Positions 13,130 to 18,846 of a stretch of 18,846 nucleotides of DNA are shown here, piece after piece (position 1 is the stretch's first letter; each line of letters opens with the position of its first letter). This DNA comes from Flavobacteriales bacterium (GTDB lineage: Bacteria > Bacteroidota > Bacteroidia > Flavobacteriales > Flavobacteriaceae). The translations under genes were made by a program, and so were the position numbers. The DNA lies in NCBI GenBank assembly GCA_015494775.1, contig WGAP01000153.1:1-18846 (forward strand), read 5' to 3'. Under the pieces are notes generated by a model that saw only the letters and a program-made list of their open reading frames with translations, was not told the DNA's origin and searched no databases.

Positions 13130-13987
13130 TTATTCAATCATCAATTTAACCAAGTCGGCGGCACCGTTGTCGGCGGTTATTTTAAGCATATAAATACCGC
13201 TGTTCAAACGGGAAACATCGATGTTTTCAAAACCACCGGTCAGGTGCATAATTTCTTTGCCCGACAAATCAAAGATTTGAACCGAGCGGATTTTATCGGC
13301 CGCATTCAGATGCAACATGCCGTCGGTTACGGGATTGGGATAAACTTGCAAATGATTGATGCTGCTGTTTTGAACGCCCAGATAGGTTTGAATACCGCCC
13401 ATATCGTCTTCCAAGGGTGTACTGTCGGCGGCACTACATTTGTTGTCCAAAGCGTCGCGGCCACCGAATGACCATTGATTCACATCAAAGGTTGCACTGG
13501 GTCCTTGGCCGGGATTACGTTTGGCCCAGGAGTCGCGATAACGCCAGTCGATACCGTTTTGGGAATAGTCATCATCGGCATCTACACCCGGCGTACCGAA
13601 TAAATCATAAACCGAACCATCAGAAGCAATAATGCGGACACGGTCATCTCCATTGAAAGCCACGTGATTACTTTCAATAGCAGGTTTACCGGCGGCCGAA
13701 GGAAACTCGGTCAGGAAATTATCGCTGCTTCCATCAAAATAAACATAAACATAGTCATCGGTAACCGTTCCGAAGCTACTAATATCGATGTTCATATTCC
13801 AATCGGTGTGGGAATTGGTTTGTATTTGCAGCGTATCACCGGTAAAATCATGGGTGCCATTTACGTAAATTTCCACTACTTTGGGACGTCCATACTGACA
13901 AGTTCCGTCCACCACTGCCGTGATGACGGGTTGTGCCTGGGCCATGTAGGCCAGGAGGAGGGAAACAAAAAGGGTAATTTTTTTCAT
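13130..13987 (-). CDS. T9SS-secreted protein with a lamin-tail-like domain
   Basis: A 285-residue protein with a signal peptide (1-19, ending YMAQAQ). Residues 20-180 form a beta-rich domain with PKVVEIYVNGT, DDYVYVYFDG, HVAFNGDDRVRII, VYDLFGTPGVD and DSWAKRNPGQGPS, a pattern I associate with lamin-tail-like domains of secreted Bacteroidota proteins. Residues 185-210 are a linker. Residues 212-285 are a type A T9SS sorting domain: LQVYPNPVTDGMLHL, VQIFDLSGKEI, IDVSRLNSGIYMLKI and a short basic-hydrophobic end, VKLMIE. It should cross the outer membrane by T9SS and be anchored to the surface or released. No catalytic motif is recognisable. It has its own -7 box and terminator. Confidence 0.85.
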   Translation of the reverse strand: MKKITLFVSLLLAYMAQAQPVITAVVDGTCQYGRPKVVEIYVNGTHDFTGDTLQIQTNSHTDWNMNIDISSFGTVTDDYVYVYFDGSSDNFLTEFPSAAGKPAIESNHVAFNGDDRVRIIASDGSVYDLFGTPGVDADDDYSQNGIDWRYRDSWAKRNPGQGPSATFDVNQWSFGGRDALDNKCSAADSTPLEDDMGGIQTYLGVQNSSINHLQVYPNPVTDGMLHLNAADKIRSVQIFDLSGKEIMHLTGGFENIDVSRLNSGIYMLKITADNGAADLVKLMIE

Positions 13988-14014
13988 CGCATCGGGTTTT
14001 GGGTTTTAGATGTT

Positions 14015-14022
14015 CAAATATA
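14015..14022 (-). promoter_or_regulatory. -7 box of the T9SS-cargo gene
   Basis: TATATTTG on the minus strand is a perfect TAnnTTTG, 27 bp before the ATG at 13987 and immediately downstream of the terminator of the preceding ompH-like gene. Confidence 0.55.
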
Positions 14023-14036
14023 ATCAAAATATCAAC

Positions 14037-14067
14037 AAAAAAACCGCCTTGAAAAGGCGGTTTTTTT
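14037..14067. terminator. Strong symmetric intrinsic terminator after the bamA/ompH cluster
   Basis: Arms of 14 bp (seven A plus ACCGCCTT-type stem at 14037-14050; AAGGCGG plus seven T at 14054-14067) enclose a GAA loop. T tracts occur on both strands. It lies about 20 bp past the stop at 14088 and ends the uppS-bamA-ompH-ompH transcript. Confidence 0.92.
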
Positions 14068-14087
14068 AATGCGGTGCGGGCAATAAA

Positions 14088-14591
14088 TCAGATACCCAAT
14101 TTCTTTTTGACGTCTTCGTAGATATCGGGACCGTTGGCCACCAACACGGCCGAAGGCGCCGAGCTGTCGAGCACATAGTCATAGCCCTTTTCCTTGGCCA
14201 CGGCCTTTACGGCAGCCATCAATTTGTCCTGAATGGCTTTCATTTTTTCGGCCTGTTTTTGGGCCAAATCTTGCTGGGCGCGTTGTTGGGCTTCCATGAT
14301 GCGTTGTTCCATTTGTTTGAGTTCCTCGGCCCGGCGTTTGTTTTCCTCCTGGGAAACCTGGGCGGCTTCCTGTTGGTATTTTTGCAATTTGGCGTAATAA
14401 TCCTTTTGCATTTGTTCCAATTCCTTTTGGTAGGTTTGGGACAGTTGTTGCAGTTCGGCCTCGGCTTTTTTGTATTCGGGCATTTCCTGCAAAATTTTGG
14501 ACACATCCAAGTGAGCGATTTTTTGTTGTGCATTGGCTTGCCAACCCATGCTCATCAAAAACGCTATCAACAGTAAACTTAGTTTTTTCAT
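14088..14591 (-). CDS. OmpH/Skp-family periplasmic chaperone (second copy)
   Basis: A 167-residue protein with a signal peptide (residues 1-21, ending ANAQ). The mature protein starts with the family strand KIAHLDVSKILQEMPEYKKA. A long coiled coil rich in Gln, Glu and Lys follows (about residues 45-125), forming the tentacles of the Skp trimer. It closes with VAKEKGYDYVLDSSAPSAV and DIYEDVKKKLGI. Skp-like proteins hold unfolded barrel proteins for BamA. The gene is 30 bp downstream of a second ompH-like gene and of normal length for the family. Confidence 0.93.
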   Translation of the reverse strand: MKKLSLLLIAFLMSMGWQANAQQKIAHLDVSKILQEMPEYKKAEAELQQLSQTYQKELEQMQKDYYAKLQKYQQEAAQVSQEENKRRAEELKQMEQRIMEAQQRAQQDLAQKQAEKMKAIQDKLMAAVKAVAKEKGYDYVLDSSAPSAVLVANGPDIYEDVKKKLGI

Positions 14592-14621
14592 ACAAGTAAT
14601 TTTTATGAGTTTAACAAATAA

Positions 14622-15383
14622 TTATTCTTTGGGTTTTTGGTCTTTGTCTTTATCCGGATTTTGGCTTCCGGAGCCGCCGGAAGCGGGTGAAGGCGGATTC
14701 TGGGATTTCGCTTCATTTTTCTTTTCTTCCTCCTTTTTCCTGCGCGCGTCGCGCTCGGCCTGCAACCGGCGTCTGTGCTCGGCATATTTTTCCTGCAAAT
14801 TTACGTTTTTTTTACGGGCCCGATGTTGTTTATCGCGCTTCTTTTTCCGTTCGGTAAGCCGGTGTTTCTTTTTCAGTTCGCGGATAACCAAGTGCGTGAT
14901 GTTCAATTTGGGATTGATAAAAACCGTTCCTGCCCGCGGATCCGATTTGTCAAAGACAATATCGTAGTGCCGCGTTTGGGCGATTTTGCGCACCGTGTTG
15001 AACACCTGGTCCTGGACGGGTTTGAGTATCATCATCCGTTGCAATTCCAAATCGCCTTGCGGACCGAATTTTTCCATTTGGAATTTGGTCAATTGTTTTT
15101 CCTTGAAATCGATAATTTCCTGCTTTTCCTTGACCAATTCCTTGGTGAGCATCAATTTTTCGGCTTCCAATTCTTTTTTGAGCCGGTCGATTTCGCTCTG
15201 CATACGGTCCATTTCGGATTTCCATTGCACCACCCGCATATTGAGCTCTTCCATGGCCTGCTTGTACTCGGGCATGCTGTCCAAAATCATCTCCATGTCA
15301 ATATAGGCAATGCGTAGCTTGGCCCGTTGGCCGTGGGCGGCCATGGTCAGTAATACCAATGCGATGAACCAAATTTTTTTCAT
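14622..15383 (-). CDS. OmpH/Skp-family chaperone with a long basic tail
   Basis: A 253-residue protein with a signal peptide (1-19, ending AAHGQ). Residues 22-165 are a complete Skp-like domain: LRIAYIDMEMILDSMPEYKQ, a coiled coil (about 45-110), then RHYDIVFDKSDPRAGTVFIN. Beyond the usual end it carries about 85 extra residues: a strongly basic, probably helical stretch (ELKKKHRLTERKKKRDKQ and onwards, 169-225) and a Pro/Ser/Gly/Asp/Lys-rich disordered end (226-253). The tail is unusual for an otherwise ordinary chaperone. The gene starts 36 bp after the bamA stop and is part of the same transcript. Confidence 0.9.
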   Translation of the reverse strand: MKKIWFIALVLLTMAAHGQRAKLRIAYIDMEMILDSMPEYKQAMEELNMRVVQWKSEMDRMQSEIDRLKKELEAEKLMLTKELVKEKQEIIDFKEKQLTKFQMEKFGPQGDLELQRMMILKPVQDQVFNTVRKIAQTRHYDIVFDKSDPRAGTVFINPKLNITHLVIRELKKKHRLTERKKKRDKQHRARKKNVNLQEKYAEHRRRLQAERDARRKKEEEKKNEAKSQNPPSPASGGSGSQNPDKDKDQKPKE

Positions 15384-15419
15384 GGGATAAAGTTTAATGA
15401 AAAAATCATACCAAACTTA

Positions 15420-18014
15420 TTAAAGTTGCTGATTGATAATAAAATGCGTGTGCCATCCTTGCTTTACGGGCACGCCTGCGCGGTTGTAAACCGGGTCGAA
15501 GCCGTAGCCGAAATCGATACCCAAAAGTCCGAACATTTGCATAAATACCCGCAGGCCTACGCCGGCCGAACGTTTGAGCGTAAAGGGATTGTAGCGGCGG
15601 ATGTCGCTGAATGTGTTGGCGCCCTCGGCAAAGCCCAGCACCCAAATGGATGCCTGCGGTTTGAGCGTGAGCGGGTAACGCAATTCCAGGGAAAATTTGT
15701 TGTAAACCACCCCGCCCTTGTTTCGTCCCGAAAGGGCTTCGTTGTTCAGTGCCAAATCGTCGTATCCGCGCAAAGGGATGATGTCGCGCGAATCGTAAAA
15801 TCCGCCGTATTGCATACCGCTGCCCCCAATGTAGAAGCGTTCGAAAGGCGGAACGCCCAAGGCCTTGTTGTAGCTTCCCATAAAGCCCACATCGGTTTTG
15901 GTGCGAAGCACCAACTTTTTGTAAAGCCGGGTGTACCAAGTGCCCGAAAACTTGATTTTGTAATATTCCAACCAACGGTATTTGGCTTGATTGATTTTGG
16001 CATAATCGGGATTGCCGTTTTTGTCCTGATATTCGGGAAATTGATCCAAATGGGCGTAATTGGTGGAACTGAACATCGAATAAGGCGGCGTTAGTTTTAC
16101 TGACAAAACAAAATCGTTGCCGCCCAACGGGAAAATGGGATTGGGCCCGCTGGAAGCGCGGCCTAAAATCAGGTTGTAATACACATTGTTCGATACCCCG
16201 TTTTTGAATCCGAACAGCCCCGAAATCGTATTTCCGTATGAATAATAATTGATGAGCCGGTAATTATCGAAGCTGAGTGCGTGGGATATTTGGAAATGGT
16301 CATCGGGCCATTGCAGGCGTTTGCTCAGGGACAAGGTAACCCCCGAAATACGGAACTTCCTCGACCGGTCGGCACGGTATTCGTGTTCCTTCATCATATA
16401 ACTTTGCGAGTGGTGGATAGACAGCGAAAGCGCCTGCGGTTTCTTGCCGCCCAACCAGGGTTCGCTGAAATTAAAACTGAAATATTCGAAAAAGACCGAG
16501 AAATTGGCTTGAATACCTAATTTTTGACCTTCACCCATAGGCACGGGCTTCCAGGCATTCTTTTTAAATATTTCACTTCCGGCAAAATTGTTCAAATTGA
16601 GCATCACCGTACCGATGAAGGTCTTTCCGCCATAGCCGCCTTGCAATTGGATTTGGCTGGCACCGCCTTCTTCCACATTCCATTCGATATCCACCCGGCC
16701 GTTGACCGGATCCACATTTTTGAAATTGGGACTGATGGCTTCGGGATTGAAAAAGCCCAATTGAGCCAGTTCGCGCACCGTGCGCACCACCAATTCCTTG
16801 TTGTATTTTTCGCCGGGCAGGGTACGCACTTCGCGCAGGATAACATAATCTTTGGTGCGTTCGTTGCCCTTGACGGTGATGTTGTTAAAGTAAGCTACTT
16901 TACCTTCGTAAATCCGTATTTCAAAATCAATGCTATCGCCGCGGATACCTGTTTCCATCGGCGTAATACGCGAAAACAGGTAGCCGTTGTTTTGATACAG
17001 ATTGGTCAAATCCACCGCATCGGGCTTTTTGGGATTGGCAATGCGTTCTTTGAGTAATTTGCCGTTGTAAACATCGCCCTTGCGAATGTCGAGCACTTTG
17101 CTCAATTGCTTGTCGGAATAAACCGAATTACCGACAAACCGGATATTGCCGAAATAATATTTTTTTCCTTCGTTAATCCACAAATCGATGCCCATTTCGT
17201 CGGGCCCTACCCAGTAAACGCTGTCTTTGACAATGCGCGCATTGCGGTAACCTTTGGATTGATAATATTCCACCAATCGGTGTTTGTCTTCTTCGTATTT
17301 ATCCCTGATAAATTTGGATGATTTCCAAAAACGGAACGGATTTATGCGCTTGGTGTTTTTCAACTTACCGCGAAGGCGTGAATCGGAAAAACCTTTGCCG
17401 TTAAAAATCAAAAATTTATTGAATGCTTTGTCTCCATGAAAACGGATTTGAGCGATTTTGACGCGGTTGCCTTTATTAACGCTGACCAAAATTTTGGCCT
17501 TACCCTTGATGGTATCGGGAATAACCTTTTCTTTGATTTCGGCGTGCAAATATCCCTTGCCGATGTAATGCTCCTTCACATGCCGTTCGATGCGTTTGAG
17601 CAAATCCCGGTTGACGTGGATTTTTCCTTTGTCCAGTTTCAAATCTTCGATAAAAGATTTGGCCCGGCTTTTGGGAATGCCCTTGAATTTTACGCTCGAC
17701 AAGGTGGGCACTTCTTTGAGTTTGATAATCAAATCGGCCTTGGTGTCGTCGATGGGTTGCACATAAACTTCCACATCGTCGAATTCGCCCGAAGTCCACA
17801 GCCGGTTGATAATGTCGGCGGCCAGGGTGCCGGGCACTTCGATCACATCGCCTTTCGACACGCCGATAAACGCCCGCACCGTGCGCGGATTGTAGTAGGA
17901 GAGTCCTTCGAAACGGATGTCATTGATCACATAAAATTTGGATGCCGCTTGTTGGGCCCTGAGCCCGGTTAGCAGTCCGAAAAAGATGAAGGATATGAGA
18001 ATTTTCTTTATCAT
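15420..18014 (-). CDS. bamA: BamA outer-membrane protein assembly factor
   Basis: An 864-residue Omp85 protein, the core of the beta-barrel assembly machinery. I chose the ATG at 18014, which gives the signal peptide MIKKILISFIFFGLLTGLRA and a 4-nt ATGA overlap with the uppS stop; the frame is open 48 codons further up, but those lie antisense-like inside uppS in another frame. Five POTRA domains can be traced (about residues 27-440), each ending in a hydrophobic strand such as SSVKFKGIP, KIAQIRFHGD, FGNIRFVGN and FNNITVKGN. The 16-stranded barrel follows, with the L6 motif LRGYDD (Arg749) in place. The protein ends HFIINQQL, so its last residue is Leu rather than the usual aromatic. uppS precedes it and two Skp-like genes follow, a layout I recall as common in Bacteroidota. 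Confidence 0.96.
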   Translation of the reverse strand: MIKKILISFIFFGLLTGLRAQQAASKFYVINDIRFEGLSYYNPRTVRAFIGVSKGDVIEVPGTLAADIINRLWTSGEFDDVEVYVQPIDDTKADLIIKLKEVPTLSSVKFKGIPKSRAKSFIEDLKLDKGKIHVNRDLLKRIERHVKEHYIGKGYLHAEIKEKVIPDTIKGKAKILVSVNKGNRVKIAQIRFHGDKAFNKFLIFNGKGFSDSRLRGKLKNTKRINPFRFWKSSKFIRDKYEEDKHRLVEYYQSKGYRNARIVKDSVYWVGPDEMGIDLWINEGKKYYFGNIRFVGNSVYSDKQLSKVLDIRKGDVYNGKLLKERIANPKKPDAVDLTNLYQNNGYLFSRITPMETGIRGDSIDFEIRIYEGKVAYFNNITVKGNERTKDYVILREVRTLPGEKYNKELVVRTVRELAQLGFFNPEAISPNFKNVDPVNGRVDIEWNVEEGGASQIQLQGGYGGKTFIGTVMLNLNNFAGSEIFKKNAWKPVPMGEGQKLGIQANFSVFFEYFSFNFSEPWLGGKKPQALSLSIHHSQSYMMKEHEYRADRSRKFRISGVTLSLSKRLQWPDDHFQISHALSFDNYRLINYYSYGNTISGLFGFKNGVSNNVYYNLILGRASSGPNPIFPLGGNDFVLSVKLTPPYSMFSSTNYAHLDQFPEYQDKNGNPDYAKINQAKYRWLEYYKIKFSGTWYTRLYKKLVLRTKTDVGFMGSYNKALGVPPFERFYIGGSGMQYGGFYDSRDIIPLRGYDDLALNNEALSGRNKGGVVYNKFSLELRYPLTLKPQASIWVLGFAEGANTFSDIRRYNPFTLKRSAGVGLRVFMQMFGLLGIDFGYGFDPVYNRAGVPVKQGWHTHFIINQQL

Positions 18015-18748
18015 CGTTGATTTTGAATTTGTTCGCTTGTTTTGCCAAAACGCCGTTCGCGTTTTTGATAATCGGCAATGGCCGCCAGGAAATCTTCCTT
18101 GGTAAAATCGGGCCAAAGCACGTCGGTAAAATACAGTTCGGCATAAGCCGCCTTCCAAAGCAGGAAATTGCTAATACGCTGTTCGCCGCCGGTGCGGATA
18201 AGCAAGTCCACATCGGGCAGGCGGGCGGTTTGCAGGTATTGTTCGAAAAGTTTTTCGTCCACTTGCCGGTTCCGGCCTTCGGCCAAAATCCGGTTGACGG
18301 CCGACACGATTTCGTTTCGTCCGCCGTAATTCAAGGCCAGGGTTAAGGTCATCCGGTGGCCCGGCGATGTTTTTTCCAGAATGGCGGCAAATTTTTCCCG
18401 GACATAGTCGGGCAGTTTTTCCATATCACCCGCCACGTGCAGCCGGATATTTTTCTCCAACAAATTATCCTGTTCGCGTTCGATGGTATCGGCCAGCAGG
18501 TTCATCAAGGTATTGACTTCTTCCTGCGGGCGGTTCCAGTTTTCGGTCGAAAAGGCATAAAGGGTCAAAAAAGGAATGCCCGTTTCGCCGGCGGCTTCCA
18601 CCGTGCGTCGCACGGCATCCACGCCGTGCAAATGCCCGAACGTGCGTTTTTCGCCGCGGCGGCGTGCCCAACGGCCGTTGCCGTCCATAATCACGGCCAC
18701 GTGTTGCGGCAATTTGTCCGGGTCGATATGTGGAAGGCCTGACCTCAT
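18011..18748 (-). CDS. uppS: Isoprenyl transferase (undecaprenyl diphosphate synthase)
   Basis: A 245-residue cis-prenyltransferase that makes undecaprenyl diphosphate, the lipid carrier for peptidoglycan and surface polysaccharides. Motifs: HVAVIMDGNGRWARRRG with catalytic Asp22, GHLHGVDAVRRTVE, LTLYAFSTENWNRP, LTLALNYGGRNEI and the C-terminal DLLIRTGGEQRISNFLLW then ELYFTDVLWPDF. I chose the ATG at 18748, two bases after the upstream gene's stop; the next Met lies inside the catalytic motif. Its TGA overlaps the bamA ATG (ATGA), implying translational coupling. Confidence 0.97.
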   Translation of the reverse strand: MRSGLPHIDPDKLPQHVAVIMDGNGRWARRRGEKRTFGHLHGVDAVRRTVEAAGETGIPFLTLYAFSTENWNRPQEEVNTLMNLLADTIEREQDNLLEKNIRLHVAGDMEKLPDYVREKFAAILEKTSPGHRMTLTLALNYGGRNEIVSAVNRILAEGRNRQVDEKLFEQYLQTARLPDVDLLIRTGGEQRISNFLLWKAAYAELYFTDVLWPDFTKEDFLAAIADYQKRERRFGKTSEQIQNQR

Positions 18749-18750
18749 AA

Positions 18751-18846
18751 TCAAAAAACATTTATGTAACAAGGCAATTTGCCGAATCCGTACGAAAACC
18801 CGACACCGTTGGTCATAAACCAATCGTTGCTCCAAGGATTGCTCAG
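18751..18846 (-). CDS. C-terminal end of a DUF6089-like outer-membrane protein
   Basis: The last 31 codons of a gene are visible, ending in TGA at 18751-18753. They read LSNPWSNDWFMTNGVGFSYG followed by FGKLPCYINVF. The SNDWF pattern, a Gly/Tyr-rich strand, and a final Lys-x-Pro-Cys-Tyr match what I recall of the DUF6089 barrel proteins encoded directly upstream of uppS in Bacteroidota. The stop is 2 bp from the uppS start, so the two are cotranscribed. The rest of the gene is beyond the window edge. Confidence 0.7.
   Translation of the reverse strand: MSNPWSNDWFMTNGVGFSYGFGKLPCYINVF

Noticed and set aside
18015..18158. 48-codon N-terminal extension of BamA
   Set aside because: It overlaps uppS in another frame and would bury the signal peptide; the ATG at 18014 gives a normal signal peptide and an ATGA overlap.
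1..18846. tRNA, rRNA or known riboswitch
   Set aside because: No cloverleaf-like sequence, rRNA segment or recognisable riboswitch core was found in the spacers.

Overview
The window is a chromosomal segment of a member of the Bacteroidota. The evidence is the gene families: DUF3078, a PorT-like barrel, a RemB/Wzi-like barrel, a type IX secretion (T9SS) sorting domain, tandem OmpH/Skp genes after bamA, and a DUF6089-type C-terminus before uppS. It is also the promoter style: several genes are preceded by perfect TAnnTTTG -7 boxes and have no Shine-Dalgarno-like sequence. Coding GC is moderate, short spacers are AT-rich, and three longer intergenic regions are much more GC-rich than the genes. 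I cannot resolve family or genus. Nothing indicates a phage, plasmid or insertion sequence.

Layout, left to right. (1) 1-2542, plus strand: the 3' part of an FtsX/LolE-type ABC permease, then a RemB/Wzi-like outer-membrane barrel, 11 bp apart. (2) 2600-4228, minus: groEL with its own terminator and no adjacent groES. (3) 4229-5054: an 826-bp gene-free divergent spacer packed with GC-rich hairpins and repeats. (4) 5055-6608, plus: a HerA/YjgR-type (DUF853) ATPase. (5) 6609-6870: a spacer made of duplicated CTCTGTG-type inverted repeats. (6) 6871-9285, minus: pyrH, frr, recA, closely spaced. (7) 9335-10033, plus: a PorT-like barrel. (8) 10034-10356: a second GC-rich repeat region between convergent genes. 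(9) 10357-13987, minus: mostly single-gene units encoding envelope proteins: a DUF3078 protein, a lipoprotein cytochrome c, a Tll0287-like haem lipoprotein, a periplasmic rhodanese and a T9SS-exported protein. (10) 14088-18846, minus: the outer-membrane biogenesis cluster DUF6089 (partial), uppS, bamA, ompH-like, ompH-like.

How the genes relate: apart from the core set (groEL, pyrH, frr, recA, the HerA-like ATPase), nearly everything concerns the cell envelope. BamA and two Skp-like chaperones would insert the several beta-barrels encoded nearby. UppS makes the lipid carrier for peptidoglycan. The two CxxCH lipoproteins and the rhodanese suggest periplasmic redox or sulfur chemistry.

The most unusual signal is a 56-nt element present once in each GC-rich spacer (4347-4402 minus, 10110-10165 plus). 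Three sequence blocks are conserved at identical spacing, and the variable stretches between them change in a compensatory way that keeps a stem. This looks like a structured, dispersed repeat family that is constrained in shape. I do not recognise it as a named family.
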